Assembly (NCBI RefSeq): GCF_004295125.1
Contig: NZ_CP036170.1
Span: 2,296,501-2,360,500 of the forward strand
Length of the DNA stretch: 64,000 nucleotides
Direction: 5' to 3'
Origin: [Clostridium] scindens ATCC 35704
GTDB lineage: Bacteria; Bacillota; Clostridia; Lachnospirales; Lachnospiraceae
Positions 34,149-44,098 of the stretch are shown here, piece by piece. The notes under the pieces are model-generated. The model was not told the origin of the DNA. It ran no database searches and saw only the letters and a list, made by a program, of their open reading frames with translations. The translations under genes and the position numbers were made by a program. The first letter of the stretch is position 1. Each line of letters starts with the position of its first letter.

Positions 34149-35696
34149 CTATTTATTCTGCTCAGAGAAATGCTGATGAGGCGCATATTTCTGCCTGTAT
34201 TCACTGGGGCTGAATCCAGTGTATTTCTTAAAAATAGAAGAAAAATAGGTCGCATCATTGTAACCAACCTGATTTGCAATTTCATATGTGAGCATATTGG
34301 AGTCTTTTAAGTACTCTTTCGCCTTTTCAATCCGGGTTTTATTTACATATTCAGTCAGAGATTCATCACAATATTTTTTAAACGTACGGCTCAGATGAGA
34401 AGCTGATATATGTAAATGCTCGGCAATGACTTCCAAAGATAAAGCGGTCGCTAAGTTTTGATGGATAAATTTTATCGTGTTTTCAATGATCCTGTTCTGC
34501 GTGCCGTTAGAACCATTGAACTGATTTTTCGTATATTGAAATAATTCATTTACCGTGTTTTCCAGTATGAAAATATCCGGAGCGGAGTGGATCCTTGCAA
34601 GCAGCTCGCTGGATGGCGGTATGGCTTCTCTTTTTTTGAGAACGCGGTAACAGATATAATATATCTGAAAACAAATATTTTTGGTCTCTATGGACGATAC
34701 AAAGTTGCTTTTAAATTTAGAAAAAATATTTTTTAAAACCTGTTCTGCATCTTCAAATAAGCGGTTGAAAAGATGGTTTTCAAATTCGAACAGATCAAAA
34801 GTATTTTCAGCGGTCAGATCATACTCTGAAGATTCTACACAATCAGAAAAAAGAAAAATATTTTTTTCTGAATAAAAATTTTGCGTTAAGGCATGAATAG
34901 ATTCCGCCACGGCAGAACGAAAATCCGCAGCGCCCCGGTGGCAATGGCTGATGCCGATCGCTACGTGCTTAGAATCTAACATTTCTGTAATCGTACTGAT
35001 CTCCTGACAGTTTTGCAGTATATGTTCAGGTATTTGTCCCTCAAATTTTTCCAAAAAGTAAATAGTTATGATCAGATTATTATAACGGTAACAGTAGGCG
35101 TTTTTCTTCTCGTCAATGATTATTTTTTTCAATGCAGTAATATCGTTTTCCAGAGGAACCAATTGAAATGCGGCGACATAATAATCGTTTAAACTCAAAT
35201 TCAGTTTAGACAGCCGCTTCACAAAAGACGGGACATAGGGCATGGTCGTCATTTCGAGCAGCAGCTGGTCGCGGAGAAAAGCAATTTCTTCTTTGGCAAT
35301 GGAGGAACGGTTTCTTGAGATTATGATTTGTTCCTGCGCCTTTTTGACCGCGTCAAATAAATCTCTTTTATTTGTTGGTTTTACAATAAAAGAAACGACG
35401 TCGTATTTTATAGCGGTTTTCGCGTATTCAAAATCTGCATATCCGGTAAGGATGATCACTTTTATCTGCGGATATTCGTCGTGTATGAACCGTGCAAGTT
35501 CCAAGCCGTCCGCTCCCGGCATTTTAATATCTGTCAGGACGATATTAACGTCACTATTTTTTAGAAAGTCCATTGCGGCCAGACCGTTTTCAACGGCTCC
35601 GACAACCTGACAGTCTAAAGAGTCCCAATTCATAAAATTGGTGATGCCTTTTCTCATAGTAGCTTCATCGTCAACAACTAATATTTTAAAGATCAT
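34149..35696 (-). CDS. AraC-type response regulator (YesN-like)
   Basis: 515 residues from the ATG at 35696 (GGAGGGGTATC upstream). Receiver domain with VVDDE, Asp56 in VLTDIKMPGADG and KPTNK; a long middle region; and a C-terminal AraC HTH pair (LSLEVIAEHLHISASHLSRT; YEIANQVGYNDATYFSSIFK). With the overlapping kinase it should sense extracellular carbohydrate and activate the divergent transporter and enzyme operon at 37726. Starts 11 bases inside the kinase gene's end. Confidence 0.93.
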   Translation of the reverse strand: MIFKILVVDDEATMRKGITNFMNWDSLDCQVVGAVENGLAAMDFLKNSDVNIVLTDIKMPGADGLELARFIHDEYPQIKVIILTGYADFEYAKTAIKYDVVSFIVKPTNKRDLFDAVKKAQEQIIISRNRSSIAKEEIAFLRDQLLLEMTTMPYVPSFVKRLSKLNLSLNDYYVAAFQLVPLENDITALKKIIIDEKKNAYCYRYNNLIITIYFLEKFEGQIPEHILQNCQEISTITEMLDSKHVAIGISHCHRGAADFRSAVAESIHALTQNFYSEKNIFLFSDCVESSEYDLTAENTFDLFEFENHLFNRLFEDAEQVLKNIFSKFKSNFVSSIETKNICFQIYYICYRVLKKREAIPPSSELLARIHSAPDIFILENTVNELFQYTKNQFNGSNGTQNRIIENTIKFIHQNLATALSLEVIAEHLHISASHLSRTFKKYCDESLTEYVNKTRIEKAKEYLKDSNMLTYEIANQVGYNDATYFSSIFKKYTGFSPSEYRQKYAPHQHFSEQNK

Positions 35697-37473
35697 GTAA
35701 AGATACCCCTCCCCCCCGTGAAATAGGTATTTTGAATGATATGCTTGTACAGACGCCGGGCGTACTGTCAATACTTAAATGCGCCATGTCTCCATACAGC
35801 AGGAAAAGCCGTCTGTCCAGGTTTTTCAGACCGATATGTGTATGACTGTCGGTATCAGAGGAGGCAATGTCCCTGACCTGAAAGTCTTTCGGGAATCCGA
35901 CTCCGTTATCAATGATCGAGATTTCCATACAATGATCGTCAGTTTCTAAAATTTGCACGATTAATTTCCCTTTGCCCGTTTTTGGCTCCAACCCATGTAC
36001 GATCGCGTTTTCCACGAGCGGCTGGATACTGAAACAGGGGATTAGAAAGTGCATAAGCGTTTCCGGCACGCGGATATCGCAGGAAATTTTATCTTCAAAG
36101 CGCTGCTGTTGTAAATAAATATAAAATTTCACATATCTTAGTTCTTTTTCAAGAGCAATACAGTCCTGTTCTTTGGACAGAGTGTTAGCCTTTAAAAATT
36201 CGCCTAATGAGATTACCATCTGATAGATTTCCTCGTTATCACTGATCTGTGCTTTCCATGCGATCGTGTTTAAAGTATTCAGCAGGAAATGTGGATTCAT
36301 CTGTGTCTGCAGCGCATGGATTTCCGAATTTTTAAGTAATAATTGTTTTTGGAAAATATCATTATAATATATATCCAGTTGTTTCAGCATTTTGTTAAAC
36401 GAATCCGCCCAGACATCAAACTCACGGTATATTTTCATTGGCGGCAAAGCGCTCTGTTTCTTTTCGGATATCTGATTAATATTGTAAATCATTTTATCTA
36501 TTGGTTTTGTAATCGCGCGGCTGATCGCAATAGCGGTAAACAGACCGATCAGAACGATCCCCGTTAACAATAGTAAATAAGATTTCAGGATACTGTTCAG
36601 GTCGGCAAACATTAAAGATTTCGGCGCGGCGACGCTGGAAGTCAGATCAAGTCCCGACAGTTCCTGTGAAGCGACGAAATATTCCCTGTCATTTAAGCGG
36701 GCTGTCTGGAATGAAAGTTCTCCGATCCTCTGCCCGTGTTCTTTGAGCGCCATACATTCCTTCTCCATATCAGGATCAGAGAAAACAGCCATAGAGGAAT
36801 TATACAGGCACAGAAACCAGGACGGATCCAGATCTTTGGTGTGGTAAGATAAGAATCTGTCTTTATCAATATTAATTATGAAAGTTCCAATATAGTTTCC
36901 GGTGTTAGAGCTAAACAGGTTCCGGATAAAATAGATATTTCCATCGTCCCGGGGCAAAGTCTGACAGATCAGTTTCGGTTCTTTTTTGTCCAGCGTTTTT
37001 AATAGTTCCCGGCATTGAAACTCCGCAGGCTCAGGAGAACTGGAGGTTCCAATCTTAAAAATGGTCTCGTCCTGTGAAATAATATAAATGCTGTTAGTAA
37101 AATTTTTGCTTGCAAGAGACGTACTATAATATAAGTAGGACATCTGTTTCTCGATCTGCAGCCTGTTTTCAGCCGATTGCTTACCGGTATCTACGGATTC
37201 CAGAGGTTCCGAGATAATGGTATCTGCTAAATAAAGCGGGATAATAGAATCAATCAGGTCTATTTGCTCAATAAATTGATGGTTTATTAACTCCAGGTTT
37301 TGTGTAATACTGTTTTCATAATTTTCAGTTAAAATCGCAGATGTTCTTGAATAACAAAACCAGATTGAGCATAGCAAGACGACGGTTACAATGATAGAAA
37401 TCGCGGCGGTTATAAACGTACGGAGAGATGGTATTTTTGTTTTTTTATATTTATCCATAGTCATATAAATCAC
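35686..37473 (-). CDS. Sensor histidine kinase (YesM-like)
   Basis: 595 residues. Membrane helix at about 20-40, a large extracellular sensor region (about 45-295), a second helix (YLLLLTGIVLIGLFTAIAIS), HAMP, then His_kinase with phospho-acceptor in QTQMNPHFLLNTLNTIAW and HATPase (ENAIVHGLEP; DNGVGF). Typical of kinases that regulate carbohydrate ABC transporters in Firmicutes. First gene of its pair, divergent from the solute-binding protein across 252 AT-rich bases. Confidence 0.92.
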   Translation of the reverse strand: MIYMTMDKYKKTKIPSLRTFITAAISIIVTVVLLCSIWFCYSRTSAILTENYENSITQNLELINHQFIEQIDLIDSIIPLYLADTIISEPLESVDTGKQSAENRLQIEKQMSYLYYSTSLASKNFTNSIYIISQDETIFKIGTSSSPEPAEFQCRELLKTLDKKEPKLICQTLPRDDGNIYFIRNLFSSNTGNYIGTFIINIDKDRFLSYHTKDLDPSWFLCLYNSSMAVFSDPDMEKECMALKEHGQRIGELSFQTARLNDREYFVASQELSGLDLTSSVAAPKSLMFADLNSILKSYLLLLTGIVLIGLFTAIAISRAITKPIDKMIYNINQISEKKQSALPPMKIYREFDVWADSFNKMLKQLDIYYNDIFQKQLLLKNSEIHALQTQMNPHFLLNTLNTIAWKAQISDNEEIYQMVISLGEFLKANTLSKEQDCIALEKELRYVKFYIYLQQQRFEDKISCDIRVPETLMHFLIPCFSIQPLVENAIVHGLEPKTGKGKLIVQILETDDHCMEISIIDNGVGFPKDFQVRDIASSDTDSHTHIGLKNLDRRLFLLYGDMAHLSIDSTPGVCTSISFKIPISRGGGVSLHDL

Positions 37474-37725
37474 TCTTACTCGGTTATTATCGTAAAATAA
37501 TTATGACATATCCAAAATGAAGATTCAATGTATGTCAAATAAAATGCGGAAATATTCAAATGAAACAACAAAATATTAAAAGAATCAGAATTTCATATAT
37601 TTTTTTCAAAAATATGACATCTGTTTTGAACTTTAAAATGTAAGAAAAAGGCAATGTAATTTATTAAAAAAATATAAAATTGAATATATAATAAATGTAA
37701 ATTTATTACGTGAGGAGGAAAAATT

Positions 37726-39057
37726 ATGAAACGTAAATTTGTGAAAAGGTTAATGGCATCTGCCCTGATCGGCAGTATGGCGCTTGGACTTGTTGCCTGC
37801 AGCGGCGGCGACAAAGACAAGGAATCCTCAGATGATTCAGGGAAAATAGTACTGAATGTCATCAACTATCATGTCGGAACAGATTATGCGGCAGATTACT
37901 ACTCATATCTGTTTGAAGAATTCCAGAAAACTGAGGCGGGTAAGAATGTAGAATTCAATTTCGAGGAAATTCCTACTACCGACGCGTATAACCAGAAGAT
38001 CAAACTGCTGATCTCCAGCGGCGATCTGCCGGATATTGTGTTCAACGGCGGAAACAATATCACAGAATTAGCGGCAAAATCAGGAAAGGTAGCAGATTTA
38101 ACACCGTACTTTGATGAGGATCCGGAGTGGAAAGCGCTCTTTGATGATACGTCATTAGAGTTTAACACCGTAGACGGCAAGATTTACGGCGTTCCGGTTT
38201 CTAAAGAGATCTCTTACATATATTATAATAAAGAACTGTTTGAAAAGGCAGGGATCGAAGCTCCGGAAACAGCATTCGCATCCTGGGACGAGTTTTTTGA
38301 AGTATGCGATCAGTTAAAAGCAAAAGGAATCACCCCGCTTGGAATGGATACCGCGGATTCAGGCTGGCTGACAAACCTCTGGATGAGCGCGTTGATCGGA
38401 ACGAACGGTGAAGCTGGAAATGAGTGGATGAATACCATGTATCCAACAGATTTCAATACGCCGGAAGTAGAGGCTGCCGCTGAGAAGATCCAGACAATGT
38501 TCAAAGAATATACGACGGCAGACGCAGTTGGCGGGAAATATGATCCGATGGCAACACATTTCTTTAACGGCGAAGTAGCAATGTTCCCGAATGGTCCATG
38601 GATGATCCCGGACTTCCGGGAGCCGGAGAAAGCGCCGGAAGGATTTTATGATAAAGTTGGTATCATGTTAATGCCTGGCAACGGTATGGAAATGGTTCCG
38701 ACACCTGGCGATATGGTAGGAGCAACAGAGAAAGAAAAGATTGAAGCGGCAGTCGCATTCCTGAAATTTGAAACAAGTCCTGAGAACCAGATTAAGGCGC
38801 TTGAAATGACAGGTCTTCAGCCTGTATCAAACGATCTGGAAATTCCAGACACATTGACAGAGAGCGATCCTCTTATGGCGCAGGTATTAGAAATTCAGAA
38901 TAAAGCAGAAGTTACTTATGGACAGAATCAGGCATATTGGTATCAGAATACGATCGATACATTTTCAACAGAGCTTCCGGAACTTGCATACGGAAATATT
39001 ACACCAAAGGAATTCTGCGAGAAATTGACAGAGTCAGCGGCAAAAAATCAGGAATAG
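37726..39057 (+). CDS. Sugar ABC transporter solute-binding lipoprotein
   Basis: 443 residues, family 1 extracellular solute-binding protein. Signal peptide with lipobox LVAC, lipidated Cys25. Typical motifs: SSGDLPDIVFNGG, YYNKELFEKAGIEAPET, WDEFFEVCDQLKAKGITPLG, NGPWMIPDF. It captures an oligosaccharide outside the membrane. ATG follows GAGGAGG. A strong hairpin separates it from the permease genes. The ATPase of the importer is not in the locus; a shared MsmK-type ATPase is probable. Confidence 0.93.
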   Translation: MKRKFVKRLMASALIGSMALGLVACSGGDKDKESSDDSGKIVLNVINYHVGTDYAADYYSYLFEEFQKTEAGKNVEFNFEEIPTTDAYNQKIKLLISSGDLPDIVFNGGNNITELAAKSGKVADLTPYFDEDPEWKALFDDTSLEFNTVDGKIYGVPVSKEISYIYYNKELFEKAGIEAPETAFASWDEFFEVCDQLKAKGITPLGMDTADSGWLTNLWMSALIGTNGEAGNEWMNTMYPTDFNTPEVEAAAEKIQTMFKEYTTADAVGGKYDPMATHFFNGEVAMFPNGPWMIPDFREPEKAPEGFYDKVGIMLMPGNGMEMVPTPGDMVGATEKEKIEAAVAFLKFETSPENQIKALEMTGLQPVSNDLEIPDTLTESDPLMAQVLEIQNKAEVTYGQNQAYWYQNTIDTFSTELPELAYGNITPKEFCEKLTESAAKNQE

Positions 39058-39070
39058 CTTGAATGAGTGA

Positions 39071-39108
39071 AAGGTCCGCAAGTATTCAATACTTGCGGAC
39101 CTTCTTTT
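39071..39108 (+). terminator. Intercistronic hairpin between binding protein and permeases
   Basis: AAGGTCCGCAAGTATT and its exact complement AATACTTGCGGACCTT meet almost without a loop, followed by CTTTTG. Likely a partial terminator or mRNA stabiliser that gives more binding protein than permease. Confidence 0.75.
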
Positions 39109-39124
39109 GTAGGAGGTAGAACGT

Positions 39125-40018
39125 ATGAAGGTAAAGAATAGAGGGGTCTGGATCGTACTGTTTACAATGCCCTGCATGATTTTATTCGCAATTGTCTACG
39201 CGGCGCCCATTATAACAGTTCTTTACACATCTTTTTGTAATTATACGACATTTTCAGGACCGGAGTTTGCCGGTTTGAAAAATTTTACACAGATATTTGG
39301 AGATAAAGACTTCCTTATGTCTATAAGAAACACATTGGTATGGGTTCTTTTGCAGTCTACGTTCCATGTGACTCTTGGACTTGTGATGGCGCTGGTTTTG
39401 AGACGCAAGCCGAAAGGATGGAAAATTGTGCGTACAGCATATATGATCCCCAATATCATCCCTACGGCGGCGACCGGCGTTATGTTCACACTGCTGTTAA
39501 ACCCGACATTTGGAGTGGTCAATCCATTTCTTGAGGCGATTGGTATACACATGGATCAGGTGCCGAACCTGTTCGGTAATTCCAGATATGCGTTTTGGAC
39601 AGTGACCGTTACATGGATGCTGTATTCCGGTTTTAACACCATTATCTTCCTGGCGGAAATGGGAGCTATTGATAAAGAGATCTATGAAGCGGCGAGAGTA
39701 GACGGAGCAAGGCCGTGGCAGCTGGATCGTTATATCACACTTCCGCTCATGAGAAATATATTCGGAACCTGTGTGACCTTAGCATCGGTAGCGATGGTAT
39801 CCCAGTTTGATATTATCTATATGACAACGAAAGGCGGACCGGGAAATACAACGCTGAACCTGCCGATCTATCTGTACAAAGCGGCGACGCTGGAAAACAA
39901 TTACGGAAAAGCCAATGCGGTTGGAGTGATACAGATTATCATCGGTCTTACGCTTGTTCTTGCAATACAGCGATTATTTAAGGAAAGAAATGAAGTGGAA
40001 AGGAGGAAAAATAAATGA
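39125..40018 (+). CDS. Sugar ABC transporter permease (MalF/UgpA type)
   Basis: 297 residues with six membrane segments. EAA loop EAARVDGARPWQLDRYITLPL at about 192 contacts the ATPase. AGGAGG precedes the ATG. Overlaps the next permease by four bases (ATGA). Partner of the binding protein at 37726. Confidence 0.93.
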   Translation: MKVKNRGVWIVLFTMPCMILFAIVYAAPIITVLYTSFCNYTTFSGPEFAGLKNFTQIFGDKDFLMSIRNTLVWVLLQSTFHVTLGLVMALVLRRKPKGWKIVRTAYMIPNIIPTAATGVMFTLLLNPTFGVVNPFLEAIGIHMDQVPNLFGNSRYAFWTVTVTWMLYSGFNTIIFLAEMGAIDKEIYEAARVDGARPWQLDRYITLPLMRNIFGTCVTLASVAMVSQFDIIYMTTKGGPGNTTLNLPIYLYKAATLENNYGKANAVGVIQIIIGLTLVLAIQRLFKERNEVERRKNK

Positions 40019-40857
40019 AACAGACATCACAAATTTCAATCATAAGTGCGAAAACGGCAAAATATATTTTCATGCTATTTTTCTCTCTGATAGCAATAGG
40101 ACCTATTGTATGGGCGTTTATCAGTTCGTTTAAAACATATGCGGAGATCAATTCTTCGGCGCTGTCCTGGCCGTCCTCATTTAATCTGGACAATTATAAG
40201 GCGGCGTTTATGTACGCGCCGATTGCTAAATATTTCTTAAACAGTGTAATTATTGTCGGGACCAGCGTGCTGGTCACAGTGACATTAGTAGCGATGTGCG
40301 CTTATATTATTTCCAGGTTTAATTTCAAATTAAAGACACTGATCATATTGCTGATATCCGCATCTTTAATGTTACCGGCGCAGGCAATATCACAGCCTCT
40401 GTTTGCGATTTTCCAGAAATTAGGAATATTCGACACAAAGTTGGGACTGATCATTGTTTATTCAGCGATGGGAATCCCGATGTCATTCTTTGTTATGACA
40501 AGTTATTACAAGACTATATCTATGGCGTTAGAAGAATCTGCCTATATTGACGGGGCGTCGTTTTTGCAGACGTTCTGGCATATTATTCTGCCATTGGCGA
40601 AACCAGGACTTGTAACGATCGCCCTTTTGCAGTTCATCAATACCTGGAACGAATTTTACTTTGCGTTGATGCTTACGAGCGGCGATACGGCGAGAACCGT
40701 TCCAATCGCGCTGAATTATTATATGGGAACATTTGCAAATAATTATTCGGCGTTGTTTGCGGCGGTTGTTATGACTGTTTTGCCTACGATATTCGTATTT
40801 ATTATTTTACAGAGACAGGTTATGGAAAGTCTGACGGCTGGAGCAGTGAAAGGATAA
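40015..40857 (+). CDS. Sugar ABC transporter permease (MalG/UgpE type)
   Basis: 280 residues, six membrane segments; EAA loop ESAYIDGASFLQTFWHIILP. The end (QRQVMESLTAGAVKG) is typical of the family. Seven bases before the GH65 gene. Forms the heterodimeric channel with the preceding permease. Confidence 0.93.
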   Translation: MKQTSQISIISAKTAKYIFMLFFSLIAIGPIVWAFISSFKTYAEINSSALSWPSSFNLDNYKAAFMYAPIAKYFLNSVIIVGTSVLVTVTLVAMCAYIISRFNFKLKTLIILLISASLMLPAQAISQPLFAIFQKLGIFDTKLGLIIVYSAMGIPMSFFVMTSYYKTISMALEESAYIDGASFLQTFWHIILPLAKPGLVTIALLQFINTWNEFYFALMLTSGDTARTVPIALNYYMGTFANNYSALFAAVVMTVLPTIFVFIILQRQVMESLTAGAVKG

Positions 40858-40863
40858 GACAAT

Positions 40864-43215
40864 ATGAGATTAGATAAGAAAGCAATTTATCCGATTCAGG
40901 AGTGGGATATTACAGAAGACAAGTTCGACCGGAAACATAATTATCGGAATGAGACGACGTTTTCGTTGTCAAACGGCTATATCGGAACAAGAGGGACTTT
41001 TGAGGAGGCGTATGCGTTTGATATTGATACCGGACTGGAAGGCAATTTCGTGAACGGTTTTTACGAGCGCGAGAAGATCCGGTACGGGGAAGCGAACTTC
41101 GGCTCTCCCTTATTCAGCCAGTCCTTATTGAATCTTCCGAACCTGAAAGAGACGAAGTTATACATAGACGGCGAAGAGTTCGATATGGAACAGGGGACGA
41201 TGGAAGATTATCAGAGGACGCTGCATATGAAAGACGGCGTCCTGGAGAGAAAGATGGTCTGGCGTTCGCCGCAGGGAAAACGGATTAAGATTGAAATTAA
41301 ACGGCTTGTCTCTTTTGAGATGAAAAATATTATGAGTATTTCTTATGAAGTTACGCCAATGAATTTTTCGGGAGAGATCAGGTTTGTCTCCAGGCTTCAG
41401 GCGGATGTGGAGAACCATACGCGAAAGACCAATCCGATCGTGGACTATGGACCGTTTGGGCGGAAATTAGAACCGGAGAAACTTTTCGGAGATGAAAAAC
41501 GCTTATATTACAAAGGTATTACACAGAACAGCCGTCTCACCGTAGCGTGCGGAAGCGCCCACAAGATCGTTTCAGAAGACGCCGTTGTAGAAACGTCAAC
41601 GGAGGTTGGAGAGCTGGACGCGGCGCTGACCTTAAAAATAACAGGCTGTGAAGGGAAAAAAATCACGCTGGAAAAAATGATCTGTTATTCTACCAGCCTG
41701 GATATGGCTGAGGAGAAGCTGGAGACCTTTGTGGAACAGACGTTGTATGCCGCAGAGGAGAAAGGCTATCTGAAACTGGAGCAGGCGCAGAAACGGTATA
41801 TGCAGAGTTTCTGGAACGTAGCCGATATCGAGATCCGGGGCGAGGAGAGCGCGTCGCTGCAGCAGGGGATCCGGTTTAACCTCTTTCATGTTTTACAGTC
41901 GGCGGGCAGAGACGGAAGAACCGGAATGGGCGCGAAGGGTTTGTCTGGCGAAGGGTATGAGGGACATTATTTCTGGGATACAGAGATGTATGTCCTTCCG
42001 GTGTTCGTATATACCGAGCCGGAGGTAGCCAGAAAATTGCTGGATTTCCGTTACAGTACACTGGATCAGGCGAGGGCGAGGGCAAGGATCCTGGGTCATG
42101 AAAAAGGCGCTCTGTATCCGTGGAGGACGATCAACGGCGAGGAGGCATCCACCTATTATCCGCTGGGAACGGCGCAGTATCACATTAACGCAGATATCGC
42201 GTACGCCCTGTCTCTGTATCTGCAGGTTACTGGGGATACCGGGTATTTAAAAGAAAAGGGCGCGGAAATGTTTATCGAGACTGCCAGAGTATGGGCGGAT
42301 GTAGGAAGTTTTGCGAAAAATAAAGACGGCAAATACTGTATCTGCTGTGTGACGGGACCGGATGAATACAATGTGCTGGTGGATAATAATTTTTACACTA
42401 ATCTGATGGCGAGAGAGAATTTGAAAGACGCGGTTGCAGCCGTGGCATATCTGTCGGAGAAAGAGCCGGAGTTGTTTGAAAGATTAAAAGAGAAACTGGG
42501 ATTTTCAGAGGACGAGCTGGAATTGTGGAAACGTATCATCGACAATATGTATTTTCCGTATGATGAAGAACGCGACGTCTATCCGATGGACGATGGCTTT
42601 ATGATGCGTAAGCCGTGGGATGAGTCTAAGATCCCGGAGGAAAAGCGGGCGTGGTTATACGAGAATTATCATCCGTTATTTATTATGAGACACCGGATGT
42701 CCAAGCAGGCGGACGCGATCCTGGGGATGTATCTTCACAGCAATTTATTTGAAGAAGATGAGATCCGCAGAAATTATGACTTTTATCAGGAAGTGACCCT
42801 GCATCATTCCTCCCTGTCTACGTGTATCTTCGGGATTGTTGCGTGCGACATCGGGTATTATGACGAGGCGTACCGTTATTTTGCAGAATCTGCAAGAATG
42901 GATCTGGACGACCACCATAATAATTTTTACGCTGGTATCCATGCGGCGAATATGGCGGGTACATGGCAGGCGATCGTCAATGGTTTTGCGGGAGTACGCT
43001 GCCAGCAGTCGGCGCTGAAGTTTAAACCGTGGCTGCCAAAGCGCTGGGAGAGGTATTCGTTTAAGATGAGATTCCGGGGAAGTCTCCTGAAAGTAGAAGT
43101 GTCAAAAGGACAGGCGAGGTTCGTGCTGGAAGAAGGAGACAGTATCCGGTTTTTCATAAGTGGGAAAGAAGTAATGATTCACGAAAAGGGAGGTGAGTAC
43201 ATTGAAAAAATATAA
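40864..43215 (+). CDS. Glycoside hydrolase family 65 phosphorylase
   Basis: 783 residues: N-terminal beta-sandwich (about 10-270), (alpha/alpha)6 barrel (about 330-700), small C-terminal domain. Catalytic acid is Glu501 in TGPDEYN. Family enzymes phosphorolyse alpha-glucosides (maltose, trehalose, kojibiose, nigerose) to beta-glucose 1-phosphate; some are hydrolases. DNHHNNFYAGIHAANMAGTW is the phosphate-site region. No signal peptide, so it acts on imported sugar. Specificity cannot be read; a kojibiose- or nigerose-type activity is plausible. Overlaps the HAD gene. Confidence 0.9.
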   Translation: MRLDKKAIYPIQEWDITEDKFDRKHNYRNETTFSLSNGYIGTRGTFEEAYAFDIDTGLEGNFVNGFYEREKIRYGEANFGSPLFSQSLLNLPNLKETKLYIDGEEFDMEQGTMEDYQRTLHMKDGVLERKMVWRSPQGKRIKIEIKRLVSFEMKNIMSISYEVTPMNFSGEIRFVSRLQADVENHTRKTNPIVDYGPFGRKLEPEKLFGDEKRLYYKGITQNSRLTVACGSAHKIVSEDAVVETSTEVGELDAALTLKITGCEGKKITLEKMICYSTSLDMAEEKLETFVEQTLYAAEEKGYLKLEQAQKRYMQSFWNVADIEIRGEESASLQQGIRFNLFHVLQSAGRDGRTGMGAKGLSGEGYEGHYFWDTEMYVLPVFVYTEPEVARKLLDFRYSTLDQARARARILGHEKGALYPWRTINGEEASTYYPLGTAQYHINADIAYALSLYLQVTGDTGYLKEKGAEMFIETARVWADVGSFAKNKDGKYCICCVTGPDEYNVLVDNNFYTNLMARENLKDAVAAVAYLSEKEPELFERLKEKLGFSEDELELWKRIIDNMYFPYDEERDVYPMDDGFMMRKPWDESKIPEEKRAWLYENYHPLFIMRHRMSKQADAILGMYLHSNLFEEDEIRRNYDFYQEVTLHHSSLSTCIFGIVACDIGYYDEAYRYFAESARMDLDDHHNNFYAGIHAANMAGTWQAIVNGFAGVRCQQSALKFKPWLPKRWERYSFKMRFRGSLLKVEVSKGQARFVLEEGDSIRFFISGKEVMIHEKGGEYIEKI

Positions 43216-44074
43216 AGCCATATTTTTTGACTGGGACGGAACGGCGGTATTGTCGAGGACAGCGCCGGTGGATGAAGTGGTCGTTCCCATGAAGAAACTT
43301 CTTGCACAGGGAATAAGGCTTGTGATTGTGAGCGGAACAACGATTGAAAATATTGCGAAGGGAAAACTGCACGAGTATTTTACACCGGAAGAACTGAAAA
43401 ATCTCTATATGGGTCTTGGGAGAGGCGCGTTTAATTACGCATATGATCAGGCGGGACAGCCGTTCCTTCTTTCCCACAGGATCCCGGAAAAAGAGGAACT
43501 GCTGAAGATCCACAGGATCTGTTATGAAATCCACGAGACGTTATTGAAAGACTATGATTTCAGAACGGATATCGTGTTCAGCCGCCCCAATTATTGTAAG
43601 ATCGACCTCATGGTTGAAAATAACCGGGGAGATAACTTGTTTTTCCAGGAAAATGAGTTGGAGATCCTGAAGGAGAACTTAAACGGACATGGATTTGAAG
43701 GGGGACTGAAAGGTCTTGTAAAACTTGCGGAAGAAACTGCGAGAGAGTATGGGATGGATCTTTCCGCCACTACAGACGCCAAATATCTTGAAGTGGGCGT
43801 GTCCAGTAAAAGCGATAATGTGGATATGATCTTACAGCATTTATGGGAACAGGATCAGATACAGCCGGAAGATTGTACCTTCTGGGGCGATGAATATATC
43901 GGCCTGGACGAAGGTCTCTTTGGAAGTGATAACTTTATGAGAACAGAAAAGACAAAAAAGGGCGATTTCTTTGACGTATCAGAGGCAAAGGGAATACGCC
44001 CGGAGGCAGTAACAGTTCTCGGAGGCGGCGTACAGACATTTATTCGGTTCCTGGAAGATCAAAGCAAAATGTAA
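43202..44074 (+). CDS. HAD-superfamily sugar-phosphate hydrolase
   Basis: 290 residues from a TTG at 43202, seven bases after GGGAGGTG; a GTG at 43193 lies inside that site. HAD motif I FFDWDGTAV, motif II SGTT, and metal motif WGDEYIGLD with a C2-type cap (about 85-200). It probably dephosphorylates a sugar phosphate made by the GH65 pathway. It is not an obvious beta-phosphoglucomutase, the usual GH65 partner, so glucose-1-phosphate use must involve another gene. Confidence 0.8.
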   Translation: MKKYKAIFFDWDGTAVLSRTAPVDEVVVPMKKLLAQGIRLVIVSGTTIENIAKGKLHEYFTPEELKNLYMGLGRGAFNYAYDQAGQPFLLSHRIPEKEELLKIHRICYEIHETLLKDYDFRTDIVFSRPNYCKIDLMVENNRGDNLFFQENELEILKENLNGHGFEGGLKGLVKLAEETAREYGMDLSATTDAKYLEVGVSSKSDNVDMILQHLWEQDQIQPEDCTFWGDEYIGLDEGLFGSDNFMRTEKTKKGDFFDVSEAKGIRPEAVTVLGGGVQTFIRFLEDQSKM

Positions 44075-44098
44075 AGTGTAAAAATGAGGAGAAAGCAT